Shown: positions 38,680-48,777 of the stretch, piece by piece
Position numbering within the stretch: position 1 is the stretch's first letter
Layout: each line of letters begins with the position of its first letter
NCBI GenBank assembly: GCA_019694855.1
Contig: JAIBBD010000011.1
Location: 1 to 48,777, forward strand
Length of the DNA stretch: 48,777 nucleotides
Direction of reading: 5' to 3'
Origin: Dehalococcoidia bacterium
GTDB taxonomy: Bacteria; Chloroflexota; Dehalococcoidia; UBA2979
Notes under the pieces: generated by a model
Told to the model about the DNA's origin: nothing
Database searches by the model: none
What the model saw: the letters and a program-made list of their open reading frames with translations, nothing else
Made by a program: the position numbers and the translations under genes

Positions 38680-39210
38680 ATGCAGATTGCGCTGGGGCGA
38701 AAAGGCGACTACTCGGTGCGGGCGATGATCGATCTCGCCCGTCATTACGGTGACGGACGGCGAAAAGCGCGCCAGATCGCGCGAACGATGGACATTCCAG
38801 AGCGTTACCTGCCGCAGCTGCTGGCCCCCCTCGTGCGGGGCGGCCTGTTGACCGCGACGGCGGGCCCGGACGGCGGCTACGCGCTCGCTCTGCCGCCGAC
38901 GGCAATCAGCCTGCTGCAGGTGATTGAGCTGGCGGAAGGCCCGCTCGAGTCGCCCGAATGTGTGCTGCGAGGCGGGCCATGCGACTGGGAGGGCATCTGC
39001 CCCGCGCATGATGCCTGGGTCGGGGGCCGGGCCGCCGTCGCGCGTCACCTTGAAATGACCACGCTGGCAGAACTTGCGGAGCGGGACGCCGCGATCGAAC
39101 GCGGGGACGTGGCCCCGCCGCCCGTGGCGCTGCACCCGATCAGCGTGCCGAGGCAGGGTCTGCGGGACAGCCAGCAGGTGGCCCCGAAACGGCGCGCGAG
39201 GGCGCGCTGA
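38680..39210 (+). CDS. Rrf2-family Fe-S regulator (NsrR/IscR-like)
   Basis: A 176-residue Rrf2 protein. It has a winged HTH (GDYSVRAMIDLARHYG, KARQIARTMDIPERYLPQLLAPLVRGGLL, GPDGGYALA) and the cluster Cys set C94, C101, C107 (ECVLRGGPCDWEGICP). Three Cys in this pattern ligate an Fe-S cluster in NsrR and IscR. A basic tail of about 30 residues follows. It is divergent from the NnrS-molybdopterin operon across 130 bases, the usual position for a NO-sensing NsrR controlling those genes. No clear palindrome was found in the gap. Confidence 0.88.
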   Translation: MQIALGRKGDYSVRAMIDLARHYGDGRRKARQIARTMDIPERYLPQLLAPLVRGGLLTATAGPDGGYALALPPTAISLLQVIELAEGPLESPECVLRGGPCDWEGICPAHDAWVGGRAAVARHLEMTTLAELAERDAAIERGDVAPPPVALHPISVPRQGLRDSQQVAPKRRARAR

Positions 39211-39228
39211 CCATTCGTCACGGCACTC

Positions 39229-39246
39229 GCGGGACGTTCGTCCCGC
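39229..39246 (+). terminator. Short hairpin after the Rrf2 gene
   Basis: GCGGGAC, loop GTTC, GTCCCGC: a 7-bp perfect stem about 20 bases after the Rrf2 stop. There is no T-tract. Confidence 0.35.
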
Positions 39247-39291
39247 CGGCTTCGCTGACGGGCATGCCATCCTCGTCGTGAGGAGGATCGC

Positions 39292-41033
<1,742 letters not shown>

Positions 41034-41037
<4 letters not shown>

Positions 41038-42011
41038 CCTCGCCCTCCATCGACCGCGACCACGCCGTCCAGCTCATGCGCGAGATGACGCGCATCCGGC
41101 GGTTTGAAGAGAAGTGCGCGGAGCTCTACAGCGCGGGCAAGATCCGCGGTTTCCTGCACCTGTACGTCGGTGAGGAGGCGATCGCGACCGGGGTGATGCG
41201 AGCCCTCGAGGCGGACGATGCCGTCGTCGCGACATACCGCGAGCACGGGCACGCCCTGGCACGCGGCATCAACGCGAATGCGCTGATGGCGGAGATGTAC
41301 GGGCGCGTCGAGGGCGTGAGCCACGGCCGTGGCGGCTCGATGCACGTCTTCGACGCCGCCACGCGGTTCTACGGCGGGAACGCCATCGTGGGGGGCGGGC
41401 TGCCGCTCGCGGTGGGGCTGGCGCTCGCTGACAAGATGCAGGGCCGCAACCGCGTGACGGCATGCTTCTTCGGCGAGGGAGCCATCGCCGAGGGCGCGTT
41501 CCATGAGTCGATGAACCTCGCGGCGGTGTGGCAGCTGCCGGTGCTCTTCTGCTGCGAGAACAACCTGTACGCAATGGGCACCGCCCTCGCGCGGTCGGAG
41601 TCGGAGACCGACCTCGTGCTCAAGGCCGCGGCGTTCGACGTCGCGGCCTGGCCGGTCGACGGCATGGACGTGCTGGCGGTCGAGCAGCATGCGCGTCGCG
41701 CCGTGGACGTGGTGCGGGCAGGCAGCGGCCCGGTCTTCCTCGAGCTACGGACCTACCGCTTCCGGGCGCATTCGATGTACGACCCGGACCGCTACCGCGG
41801 ACGCGAGGAGATCGAGCACTGGCGCGAACGTGACCCGCTCGTGACCTTTCCCGCGTCGATGCCCGATTTCCTGGACCAGGCGACGCTGGACGGCATCGAG
41901 CGAGATGTCGCCGCGGAGATCGAGGCCGCGATTGCCTTCGCGGAAGCAGGCAGCCTCGAGGCGGCCGCCGACCTCGAGCGCTTCGTCACCATGGACCGGG
42001 TGCCATCGTGA
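41034..42011 (+). CDS. pdhA: 2-oxoacid (pyruvate-type) dehydrogenase E1 alpha
   Basis: A 325-residue thiamine-diphosphate enzyme subunit. It has [55 protein letters not shown], and the TPP motif region [38 protein letters not shown] (GEG for the usual GDG). The phosphoregulation Ser loop of mitochondrial E1 is replaced by [12 protein letters not shown]. It forms an alpha2beta2 heterotetramer with the next product. Sequence alone cannot separate pyruvate from acetoin or branched-chain specificity; the GEG variant may be a clue. Overlaps at both ends by 4 bases. Confidence 0.92.
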
Positions 42012-43015
42012 CCGCCGGTGGCACCCGTCAACTGCAGTACCGCGTGGCGATGCGAGAGGCGATGCGCGAGGCGCTGCTGGCCGACGAGCGCGTGTTCCTC
42101 ATGGGTGAAGACGTGGGCGCGTACGGCGGGTGTTTCGCGGTCAGCCTCGGCCTATTCGAGGAGTTCGGGCCCGAACGTATCCGCGACACGCCCCTCTCGG
42201 AGCTTGCGTTCGTGGGGGCGGGCATTGGCGCGGCCCTCGGAGGGATGCGGCCGATCGTCGAGATCATGACGGTCAACTTCAGCCTGCTGGCGCTGGACCA
42301 GATCCTGAACAACGCCGCGACACTCTCTCACATGTCCGGCGGGCAGTTCGCGATCCCGCTCGTGATCCGCATTCCAACGGGCGGCGGGCGCCAGCTGGCC
42401 GCGCAGCACTCGCACAGCCTCGAGGGGTGGTACGCGCATATCCCCGGCCTGCGGGTGCTGGCGCCCGCGACAGTCGAAGACGCGCGCGGCATGCTCGCGC
42501 CAGCACTGGCTGACCCGAACCCCGTGCTGATCTTCGAGCACGTGCTGCTTTACAACGTGGAAGAGGAGGTGCCGCTCGAGCCCGCTACGGTCGACATCGC
42601 CTCGGCGGCGATACGGCGCGGCGGACGCGACGTGTCGCTCATCACCTACGGCGGCAGCCTTCCGCTCGTGCTCGAGGCCGCGGCCGAACTCGCGACCGCG
42701 GGCATCGATGCGGAGGTGATCGACCTGCGAGTGCTGCGGCCCCTGGACGAACGCACCGTCCTCGAGTCGGTGACGCGGACTCACCGGGCGGTCGTCGTCG
42801 ATGAGGGGTGGCGCAGCGGCAGCCTGTCCGCTGAGATCTCGGCCCGCATCATGGAACGTGCCTTCTTCGACCTCGACGCGCCTGTGCAACGAATCTGCTC
42901 CGTGGAGGTCCCGGTGCCGTACGCACAGCAGCTCGAAGAGGCAGCGCGGCCACGCGCCTCGGAGGTCGTGCGCGTCGCGCGGGCGCTCGTTGAAGGGAGG
43001 CCGGTCGATGGCTGA
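42008..43015 (+). CDS. pdhB: 2-oxoacid (pyruvate-type) dehydrogenase E1 beta
   Basis: A 335-residue transketolase-like subunit. It has [97 protein letters not shown], and the C-terminal domain [19 protein letters not shown]. The start GTG overlaps the E1 alpha stop (GTGA). The next gene begins 8 bases before its stop. The full set of motifs is intact. Confidence 0.93.
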   Translation: MTAGGTRQLQYRVAMREAMREALLADERVFLMGEDVGAYGGCFAVSLGLFEEFGPERIRDTPLSELAFVGAGIGAALGGMRPIVEIMTVNFSLLALDQILNNAATLSHMSGGQFAIPLVIRIPTGGGRQLAAQHSHSLEGWYAHIPGLRVLAPATVEDARGMLAPALADPNPVLIFEHVLLYNVEEEVPLEPATVDIASAAIRRGGRDVSLITYGGSLPLVLEAAAELATAGIDAEVIDLRVLRPLDERTVLESVTRTHRAVVVDEGWRSGSLSAEISARIMERAFFDLDAPVQRICSVEVPVPYAQQLEEAARPRASEVVRVARALVEGRPVDG

Positions 43016-44273
43016 CTTCCTGATGCCGTCACTGGGGGCGGACATGGAGGCGGGCCGGCTCGTCGAGTGGCGCGTCAAGCCCGGCGACCGTGTCGAGCGC
43101 GGGGACATCATCGCCGTGATCGAGACAGACAAGGCGGCGATCGACGTCGAGGTCTGGGAGACCGGAACGGTCGAAGCACTGCTGGTCGAGGAAGGCACAC
43201 GCGTGCCGGTTGGTACGCCGCTGGCACGCATCGGGAGCGGCGCGGCCACCGGGCCCGTGGCCGCGCCTCCTGAGCCACAGGCCGAGACGCCGTCGGCGCC
43301 CGGGCCCCCGCCCCTCGAGGCTGTTCCCGCCTCGGAGCGGCCGAGCCTGCCGACGAGCGCTCCCGCGCCGCCTCCCACCGGACGGCTTCGAGTGACGCCG
43401 CTCGCCCGGGTGCGCGCCGAGGAGCTGGGCATCGATCTCGCGAGAGTGCGGGGAACCGGCGTCGAGGGCGCGATCACCCAGGCGGACGTCGAGCGCGCAG
43501 CGTCGAGCGCTCCCGCCGAACCCCCGGTGGGGGAGGAACCCGCACGAACGCTGACGCGACCGGAGCCGGCGGCGCCGCCTTCCCCGGCGGGAGCGCCGGA
43601 GGCTCGATCGACCGCCCTGCGCCGCGCGATCGCGGCGGCGATGTCGCGGTCGAATCGCGACATCCCGCACTACTACCTCTCGATGGCGGTCGACCTGTCG
43701 TCGACGCTCTCGTGGATCGAGCGCACCAATCAGCAGCGGCCAGTGGCCGAGCGTCTGTTGCCGGCGGCGCTGTTCGTGCGCGCGGTCGCGCTCGCAACGC
43801 GCGAGGTGCCGGAGATGAACGGGCATTACCTGGACGGGGAGTTTCGGCAGGCGGAAGCCGCGCATGTGGGTTTCGCGGTGGCGGTGCCGGGTGGGGGGCT
43901 GATCGCTCCCGCCATCCTCGAGGCCGACCGCAAATCGCTCGGCGACGTCATGGCGGACCTGCGCGGCCTGGTATCGCGAGCGCGAGCCGGCACGCTGCGC
44001 TCCTCGGAGCTGTCGGACCCGACGATTACGATTTCGAGCCTTGGCGAACGCGGCGGCGTCGATGCGGTCTTCGGGATCATCAACCCGCCACAGGTCGCGC
44101 TCGTCGGCTTCGGGAACATCGTCGACCGGCCGTGGGCCGAGGGTGGCCTGGTCGGAGCGCGGCGGCAGGTGACGTTGTCGCTTTCCGGCGACCATCGGGT
44201 GAGCGACGGGCATCGCGGCTCGTTGTTCCTCGCGGCGATCGACCGGCTATTGAGGAATCCGGAGCAGCTATGA
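43008..44273 (+). CDS. pdhC: Dihydrolipoamide acyltransferase E2
   Basis: A 421-residue E2: one lipoyl domain (residues 1-76, lipoyl Lys42 in [10 protein letters not shown]), a Pro/Ala linker, a subunit-binding domain ([20 protein letters not shown]), a second linker, and the catalytic domain (about 205-421) ending [10 protein letters not shown] with catalytic His and Asp. The ATG at 43008 follows GGGAGG by 6 nt and overlaps E1 beta by 8 bases. Within the window no E3 gene follows; an acyl carrier protein gene takes that place. Confidence 0.93.
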   Translation: MADFLMPSLGADMEAGRLVEWRVKPGDRVERGDIIAVIETDKAAIDVEVWETGTVEALLVEEGTRVPVGTPLARIGSGAATGPVAAPPEPQAETPSAPGPPPLEAVPASERPSLPTSAPAPPPTGRLRVTPLARVRAEELGIDLARVRGTGVEGAITQADVERAASSAPAEPPVGEEPARTLTRPEPAAPPSPAGAPEARSTALRRAIAAAMSRSNRDIPHYYLSMAVDLSSTLSWIERTNQQRPVAERLLPAALFVRAVALATREVPEMNGHYLDGEFRQAEAAHVGFAVAVPGGGLIAPAILEADRKSLGDVMADLRGLVSRARAGTLRSSELSDPTITISSLGERGGVDAVFGIINPPQVALVGFGNIVDRPWAEGGLVGARRQVTLSLSGDHRVSDGHRGSLFLAAIDRLLRNPEQL

Positions 44274-44515
44274 GTGACGCCATTCGCCCCGCGGTCGAAC
44301 GCGTGCTGCACGAGCTGCGGCCCGAGGCCGACCTCGAGACTCTGCCGGCGGGCGCCGACCTGCGCGAGGAACTGGACCTCGACTCGATGGACTTTCTGAA
44401 CTTCGTGATCGGCGTGCACGAGGCGACCGGGGTCGATATCCCGGAGGCCGACTACGCACGGGTGTCGACCCTTGAGACGTGCCTGGAGTACCTGGAGCAG
44501 CACGCAGGCGCGTGA
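44270..44515 (+). CDS. Acyl carrier protein in the 2-oxoacid dehydrogenase operon
   Basis: An 81-residue ACP. It has the phosphopantetheine site LDLDSMDFLNFV with Ser39, then an acidic four-helix pattern to the end (VSTLETCLEYLEQHAG). The start overlaps the E2 stop (ATGA), with GGAG 5 nt before it, so E2 and ACP are made together. This is not the fatty-acid ACP context (no fab genes nearby). An ACP at the end of a PDH-like operon with an acyl-CoA synthetase suggests transfer of the E2-bound acyl group to the ACP; that is inference. Confidence 0.9.
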   Translation: MSDAIRPAVERVLHELRPEADLETLPAGADLREELDLDSMDFLNFVIGVHEATGVDIPEADYARVSTLETCLEYLEQHAGA

Positions 44516-44554
44516 CCACGGCGGGTCGCACTTCGCCACTCCTGGAGGTGAGCG

Positions 44555-44824
44555 ATGCAGGACGAAGAGCAGGAGCTACGGACACGGGCGCTGTTGAGCA
44601 TCCGCAAGAAGCGCGAGTTCATGTCGCACCTCATCGCGTACGTGTTCGTCAACGGATTCCTCATCGTGCTGTGGGCGACGGTAGCCGGCGGTGGGTTCTT
44701 CTGGCCGATGTTCCCGCTGATCGGCTGGGGCATCGGGCTGTTCTTTCACGGCTGGGATGTCTACTACCGCGAGCCGTCCGAGGCGCGGATCCGGCGTGAG
44801 ATGGACCGGCTGCGCGGGCACTAG
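44555..44824 (+). CDS. 2TM-domain protein
   Basis: An 89-residue protein with a charged N-terminal helix (DEEQELRTRALLSIRKKREFMSHLIAY), two membrane helices (YVFVNGFLIVLWATVAGGG and PMFPLIGWGIGLFFHGWDV) and a basic tail. The R-x(4-8)-KR-x-F-x-x-H-L-x-x-Y-x-x-V-N motif and FFHGWDVY match the 2TM domain family, often fused to sensor kinases but here alone. GGAGGTGA precedes the ATG. Its stop overlaps that of the convergent ABC gene at CTAG (44821-44824). Confidence 0.85.
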   Translation: MQDEEQELRTRALLSIRKKREFMSHLIAYVFVNGFLIVLWATVAGGGFFWPMFPLIGWGIGLFFHGWDVYYREPSEARIRREMDRLRGH

Positions 44825-45546
44825 GGTCGGGCGTCAGGCGCCGCGGGCACCGCGGGACGCGGGTTGCTCCCGTCCTCGACCACGCGCCCGTCCAGCATGC
44901 GGATGACGCGGTCCGCCCGCGCGGCGACCGCGGGATCGTGCGTGACAACGACGACCGTGGCTCCCTGGTTGCGGCGCAATGACTCCAGCAGGTCGAGCAC
45001 CTTCCCGCTGGTCGCCGAGTCCAGGCGTCCCGTGGGCTCGTCCGCAAGGATGACGCCCGGGCCATTCGCGAGTGCGCGAGCGATGGCGACGCGCTGACGC
45101 TCGCCGCCCGAGAGCTCGGGCGGGCGGGCGGCCGCGCGGTCCTCGATGCCGACGAACGACAGCAGCTGCATCGCGCGGGCGTGGCGCTGGCGCGCCGACA
45201 GGCCCTGGCCATACATCGGCACCTCGACGTTCTCGCGCACGGTGAGGCCGGGCAACAGGTTGTCGAGCTGGAATACCAGGCCGATGTCACGCGCCCGAAA
45301 ATGGTTCAGGTGGCGGTGCGAGCGCAGGTCGTGGCCGGCGACCTCGATCTCGCCGTCGTCGGGCTGGTCCAGAGCGGAGATCAGGTTGAGGAGCGTCGAC
45401 TTGCCGCAGCCTGAGGGGCCCATGATGGCGACGAACTCGCCAGCGCCGATGTCGAGGTCCACGCCATCGAGGGCCCGGAGCCGGCCGTTCTCGAATGCCT
45501 TTACTACTCCTCGGCAACGGATGACGACGTCGCGGCCGTCATTCAT
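44821..45546 (-). CDS. ABC transporter ATP-binding protein (MacB/LolD type)
   Basis: A 241-residue ATPase: Walker A GPSGCGKSTLLNLISAL, Q-loop LVFQLDNLLPGLTVRENV, signature LSGGERQRVAIARALANGP, Walker B VILADEPTGRLDS and H-loop VVVVTHDPAVAAR. It overlaps the permease gene by 8 bases and is the second gene of the pair. It resembles the 29097 ATPase only in motifs, so the two ABC systems are separate. Confidence 0.95.
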   Translation of the reverse strand: MNDGRDVVIRCRGVVKAFENGRLRALDGVDLDIGAGEFVAIMGPSGCGKSTLLNLISALDQPDDGEIEVAGHDLRSHRHLNHFRARDIGLVFQLDNLLPGLTVRENVEVPMYGQGLSARQRHARAMQLLSFVGIEDRAAARPPELSGGERQRVAIARALANGPGVILADEPTGRLDSATSGKVLDLLESLRRNQGATVVVVTHDPAVAARADRVIRMLDGRVVEDGSNPRPAVPAAPDARP

Positions 45547-46654
45547 AGCGGAGCGCCTCCATGGGCGTCAGGCGGGTGGCCCGGATGGCGGGGTACACCG
45601 CCCCGACGAGCGCGACCACGATGGCGACGATAAAGGCCTGCACGAAGACGTTCGGCTCGTAGGAGGGCTCCAGGAAGCCTCGGACCGAAGGGATGCGCAT
45701 CACCGCCTGCACGGCGAGCAGTCCGAGGAACGACCCGGCCACCGCTGCGGCGAAGCAGAGCATCAGCGCCTCGAGCAGAATCATCCGCAGGACGCGCCAG
45801 CCGCTCCAGCCGACGGCACGCAGGACGCCGATCTCCCGGGTGCGCTCGAAGATGGACATGACCATCGTGTTCATCACGCCGATGCCGCCGATCACGATGG
45901 CCAGGCCGGAGATCGCGACGTTCGCGGCATCGAGGAGCTGGAAGCCGCTGTCAATCTTGCCGATGTCATCGGCGGTCACGATGGAGACGACGCCGGGGAC
46001 TTCGTCTTCGATGCGTCGGGCCACCTCGTCGCGCTTGGTGCCGGAGGCGAGCGTGATGTGGACCACGCTGACCGCCTCGCGGCGGTTGGCGATCTCCTGC
46101 ACCGTCACGAGCGGGGCAAGAGCGCCCGACTGCTCCCATAACACGTCCGACTGCACGACGCCCACGACGTGGAAGACGCGGTCATCGATCGTGAGGGCGT
46201 CGCCCACACGGACGTTCAGATCGGTCGCGCCCTGAGCGCCCAGCACGATTTCGTCGGTCGCGCCGTCCGCGAGATAGCGGCCTTCCACCAGCGGCGGACC
46301 GTCCGCGGCCAGATCCCCGGGCGTCACGCCGAGGAGCAGGAACAGCGGATTTGAGCCGGCGCGCGTGAAGTGGAATAGCGCACCGCGGGCGGCGGCGACC
46401 CCGGAGACGGCCGCGATTTGCGGGACGACCGTCTCGGGGATCGTGCTGAAACTCATGTCGGCGGCACCCTCCTGGGCAACCATGAAGTCGGCACCGCCCG
46501 ACTGGACGAACGCACCGGCGGTCGACTTGAAGCCGGCCGTGATGACGCCAAGCGCGACGATGGTGGTGATGCCGAGGCTGATGCCTACGAGTGTGAGCCC
46601 CGAACGTACTCTCGCCCGGAGGAGATTTCGCAGCACCAGTTGAGCGAAGCCCAT
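45539..46654 (-). CDS. ABC transporter permease, FtsX/MacB
   Basis: A 371-residue MacB-like permease with FAQLVLRNLLRARVRSGLTLVGISLGITTIVAL at the N-terminus, a long extracytoplasmic part with DIGKIDSGFQLLDA, three C-terminal helices and the end IRATRLTPMEALRYE. It also has ERTREIGVLRAVGWSGWRVLRMIL, the FtsX consensus segment. It is the first gene of the ABC operon. The gap of 51 bases to the P-type ATPase gene suggests independent expression. Confidence 0.92.
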   Translation of the reverse strand: MGFAQLVLRNLLRARVRSGLTLVGISLGITTIVALGVITAGFKSTAGAFVQSGGADFMVAQEGAADMSFSTIPETVVPQIAAVSGVAAARGALFHFTRAGSNPLFLLLGVTPGDLAADGPPLVEGRYLADGATDEIVLGAQGATDLNVRVGDALTIDDRVFHVVGVVQSDVLWEQSGALAPLVTVQEIANRREAVSVVHITLASGTKRDEVARRIEDEVPGVVSIVTADDIGKIDSGFQLLDAANVAISGLAIVIGGIGVMNTMVMSIFERTREIGVLRAVGWSGWRVLRMILLEALMLCFAAAVAGSFLGLLAVQAVMRIPSVRGFLEPSYEPNVFVQAFIVAIVVALVGAVYPAIRATRLTPMEALRYE

Positions 46655-46705
46655 GGGCCGAATCGTAGCGCCGTCAACGCGGGACGGGCGGTGCCAAACG
46701 GTAGG

Positions 46706-48777
46706 TCATGCTCGGGACTCCGGCTCGGTGCGGGCGAGCAGCCAGGTCGCGATCTGAGTGGCGTTTCCGGCAGCGAACGCGAGCGCCAGAACGGAAGCCC
46801 AGTCACGCAGGCTCGGGATTTCGACCTCGAGCGCGTCGCGCATGAACGGGACGTAGAACGCGAAGAGCAGGAACGCCGTACTCATCGCAAGGGCGTACCA
46901 CAGCTCGACGCGGCGCAGGGCGCGTGGCAGCTCGCGTGGCGAGCGGACACCGATCAGGAACGACTGGCCGAGGAGTGACAGCGCGATGATGAGGAAGACC
47001 AGCGTCTGCTGGTGCTGCGCCGCCCCGCCCTGACGCACACTCCACTCGAACACCGCGCCCGCGAGGACCGCGACGACCGCGGCACGCGCGCCAATCTCGA
47101 CCCAGGTGGCCTGGGCGAGCAGGGTGCGGGTGGGGGCGCCGAGGTCACCCGTGCCTCGCCCGGTCGCGAGCGCGATCGCCGGGAAGACATGGACGACGAG
47201 ATTGAGCCACAGGATCTGGATCGCGCCCATTGGCAGCTGGTCGTCCAGTAGCATTCCGAGGCCCACCGCGCCGATGGTGGCGAAGCTCGCGGTCAGCAGG
47301 TAGACGATCGCTCGGCGCAGGTTGAGCGCAGTCGTGCGCCCCTCGCGAATACCCTCGATGAGGGACGCGAGGCGGCCGTCGGCGAGGATGACCTCGGACG
47401 CCTCGACCGCGACGTCGCTCGCGCCGGGGCCGACGGCGACCCCAACGTCCGCGGCCCGAAGCGCCGGCGCGTCATTGACGCCGTCGCCGAGCATGGCGAC
47501 GACCTCGCCACTCCGTTGCAGCAACTCGACGAGCGCCGCCTTCTGCTGATGGGTCGCGCGCGCGACGACCGCGACCGACGCAGGGTCGGCGCCGTCGAGG
47601 GACGCCGCTTCAACCGCGGTCTCCCCGGCGCGGAGGAGTCCGGACTCGCGGGCGATCGTCGTGGCGGTGGTGAGCTGATCGCCCGTCGCGAGCATCAGGC
47701 GCAGTCCGGCGGCCCTTGACGCTGCTACGGCCTCGGCGGCATCAGCGCGCAACGGGTCTTCCAGGACGACGGCGCCGATCACCTCGAGGTCGGCCTCGAT
47801 CGGGCCGGCCGCGACCGCGAGGACGCGGTACCCCTCCTCGCCCAGCTCGTTGGTCGCGCGGAGGAGCCGAGGATCGCCCGTGGCGAGGGCGAAGACCTGC
47901 GCTGGCGCGCCTTTGACGGCGAGCAATGGGCCGTCCTCCGTCGCGTGCTCGGTCTGCATGTAGCGCCGCTCGGGGGTGAAGGGCGTGGTCTGGCGGCGCG
48001 GGAAGCGCTCGTGCAGCTCATCGGTGTGCCAGCCAAGGGCAGCGGCCGCGTACGAGATCGCCGCCTCGAGTGGGTCGCCGTGCGCGTGCCAGCCGTCTTC
48101 GTCGTCGTATTCCACGATGGCCTCGCCACAGAGCGCGGCGATGAGGAGCACGCGAGCCGCCTCGTCCGCCGCCTCGGAAGGAACGCGCGGCCGTCGCTGC
48201 TCGTCGTGCTCCGGGTGCAGGTCACGCGGGAACTCCCAGCGCTCGCCTGATGGAAGCAACACCGAACGGACGACGAGCCGGTTCTCGGTGAGGGTGCCCG
48301 TCTTGTCGCTGACGATGACCGTGGTGGAGCCGAGCGTCTCGACCGCGTTCAGGCGGCGGACGAGGACTCGGCGGATGGCCAGGCGGCGCACCGCGACGGC
48401 GAGCGTGGTGGTGGCAACGGCCGGCAAGCCCTCGGGGACGGCCCCGATGGCGAGGGCGACCGCCATCTCAATTGTCAGCCGGAGGTCGCGGCCCTGCGCG
48501 ACGCCCAGCACCGTCAGAGCGATGGTGAGCACGAGGAAGAGCAGCACGAGCCGGCGACCGAGGCCCTCAAGGCGGCGCTCCAGTGGGGTGACGTGCTCTC
48601 GCTCCTCGCCGAGTGAGGCGAAGATCGAGCCGAGCGCCGTGTGGCTGCCAGTCGCGTACACGAGGGCGCGGCCGTAGCCGGCGACGACCGTCGTGCCGGC
48701 CGAGAGTCTGCCGGGGGCAGCGAGGCCCTGAATCGCCTCGACCGGTTGCGGTTCCTTCTCGACGGGCAGCGCCTCGC
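46706..48777 (-). CDS. P-type cation-transporting ATPase (Ca2+/SERCA-like), N-terminus cut by the window edge
   Basis: About 690 residues visible; the frame continues past 48777. The visible part starts in the actuator/TGES region (EALPVEKEPQPVEA, GTTVVAGYGRALVYATG) and includes the phosphorylation motif VSDKTGTLTEN, the nucleotide-binding domain with KGAPAQVFALATG, hinge motif MLGDGVNDAPALRAADVGVAVG, and C-terminal membrane helices typical of the Ca/Mg P2 class. The motifs match Ca2+- or H+-type pumps, not heavy-metal P1B pumps (no CPx motif seen). The ion cannot be fixed from this part. Confidence 0.93.
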   Translation of the reverse strand, partial: EALPVEKEPQPVEAIQGLAAPGRLSAGTTVVAGYGRALVYATGSHTALGSIFASLGEEREHVTPLERRLEGLGRRLVLLFLVLTIALTVLGVAQGRDLRLTIEMAVALAIGAVPEGLPAVATTTLAVAVRRLAIRRVLVRRLNAVETLGSTTVIVSDKTGTLTENRLVVRSVLLPSGERWEFPRDLHPEHDEQRRPRVPSEAADEAARVLLIAALCGEAIVEYDDEDGWHAHGDPLEAAISYAAAALGWHTDELHERFPRRQTTPFTPERRYMQTEHATEDGPLLAVKGAPAQVFALATGDPRLLRATNELGEEGYRVLAVAAGPIEADLEVIGAVVLEDPLRADAAEAVAASRAAGLRLMLATGDQLTTATTIARESGLLRAGETAVEAASLDGADPASVAVVARATHQQKAALVELLQRSGEVVAMLGDGVNDAPALRAADVGVAVGPGASDVAVEASEVILADGRLASLIEGIREGRTTALNLRRAIVYLLTASFATIGAVGLGMLLDDQLPMGAIQILWLNLVVHVFPAIALATGRGTGDLGAPTRTLLAQATWVEIGARAAVVAVLAGAVFEWSVRQGGAAQHQQTLVFLIIALSLLGQSFLIGVRSPRELPRALRRVELWYALAMSTAFLLFAFYVPFMRDALEVEIPSLRDWASVLALAFAAGNATQIATWLLARTEPESRA

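Overview
The window is high-GC, gene-dense bacterial chromosome. The exported proteins have Thr/Ala/Pro-rich linkers. One lipoprotein has a twin-arginine signal. The gene mix includes CaiB-type CoA transferases, acyl-CoA dehydrogenase, a SCP-x-like thiolase, NnrS and CarH. Together these suggest a Chloroflexota lineage (Dehalococcoidia or Thermomicrobia side). That placement is inference; there is no rRNA gene in the window to settle it. No transposase, prophage block or CRISPR array was seen.

Layout. 1-2.5 kb: the 3' end of purK, a small DUF2277 gene, a tRNA with anticodon CAT and its terminator, then a locally AT-rich insertion carrying a two-gene unit (uncharacterised protein plus HTH/ImmA-IrrE metallopeptidase) behind a GAAC-N4-GTTC palindrome. 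2.6-11.6 kb: mostly + strand metabolic and household genes (double SnoaL-like protein, ADP-forming acyl-CoA synthetase alpha-like protein, UspA, Dus, EamA exporter, enoyl-CoA hydratase, ABM monooxygenase) with an opposing multidrug-type ABC exporter. 11.7-16.6 kb: - strand surface protein, Tat lipoprotein of the peptide-binding family, aldo/keto reductase and acyl-CoA dehydrogenase.

16.7-22.2 kb is the most unusual part. A tightly overlapping five-gene - strand operon encodes a membrane-anchored double thioredoxin-like protein, a 106-residue Tat-exported protein made almost wholly of Pro-x-Phe-Asn-Gly-Thr repeats with four N-x-T sequons, and three different glycosyltransferases (GT2, Anp1-like, GT4). 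A fourth glycosyltransferase converges on it. I propose a system for exporting and glycosylating a repeat peptide.

22.3-35.5 kb: FMN-dependent alpha-hydroxyacid oxidase, MDR oxidoreductase, CoA transferase, beta-CASP nuclease (apparent ATT start), UspA, a MacB-like ABC pair, thiolase, a COG2403 GTPase, an operon of TIGR01777 epimerase, SRPBCC protein and endonuclease V-like glycosylase, then a fasciclin surface protein with DUF378. 35.6-39.2 kb: a CarH-like B12 photoreceptor-repressor whose probable operator overlaps a strong divergent promoter, then NnrS and a molybdopterin protein divergent from an Fe-S Rrf2/NsrR-like regulator, which suggests nitric-oxide response. 39.3-44.5 kb: an operon of acyl-CoA synthetase, pyruvate-type dehydrogenase E1alpha/E1beta/E2 and an acyl carrier protein, with coupled start/stop codons from the synthetase onward. 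The window ends with a 2TM protein, a second ABC pair, and a P-type cation ATPase cut by the window edge.

Two features recur. Three genes (25873-27288, 17895-19139, 36631-38022) appear to need ATT, ATC or CTG as start codon. The pentamer CCTCG/CGAGG is conspicuously frequent.
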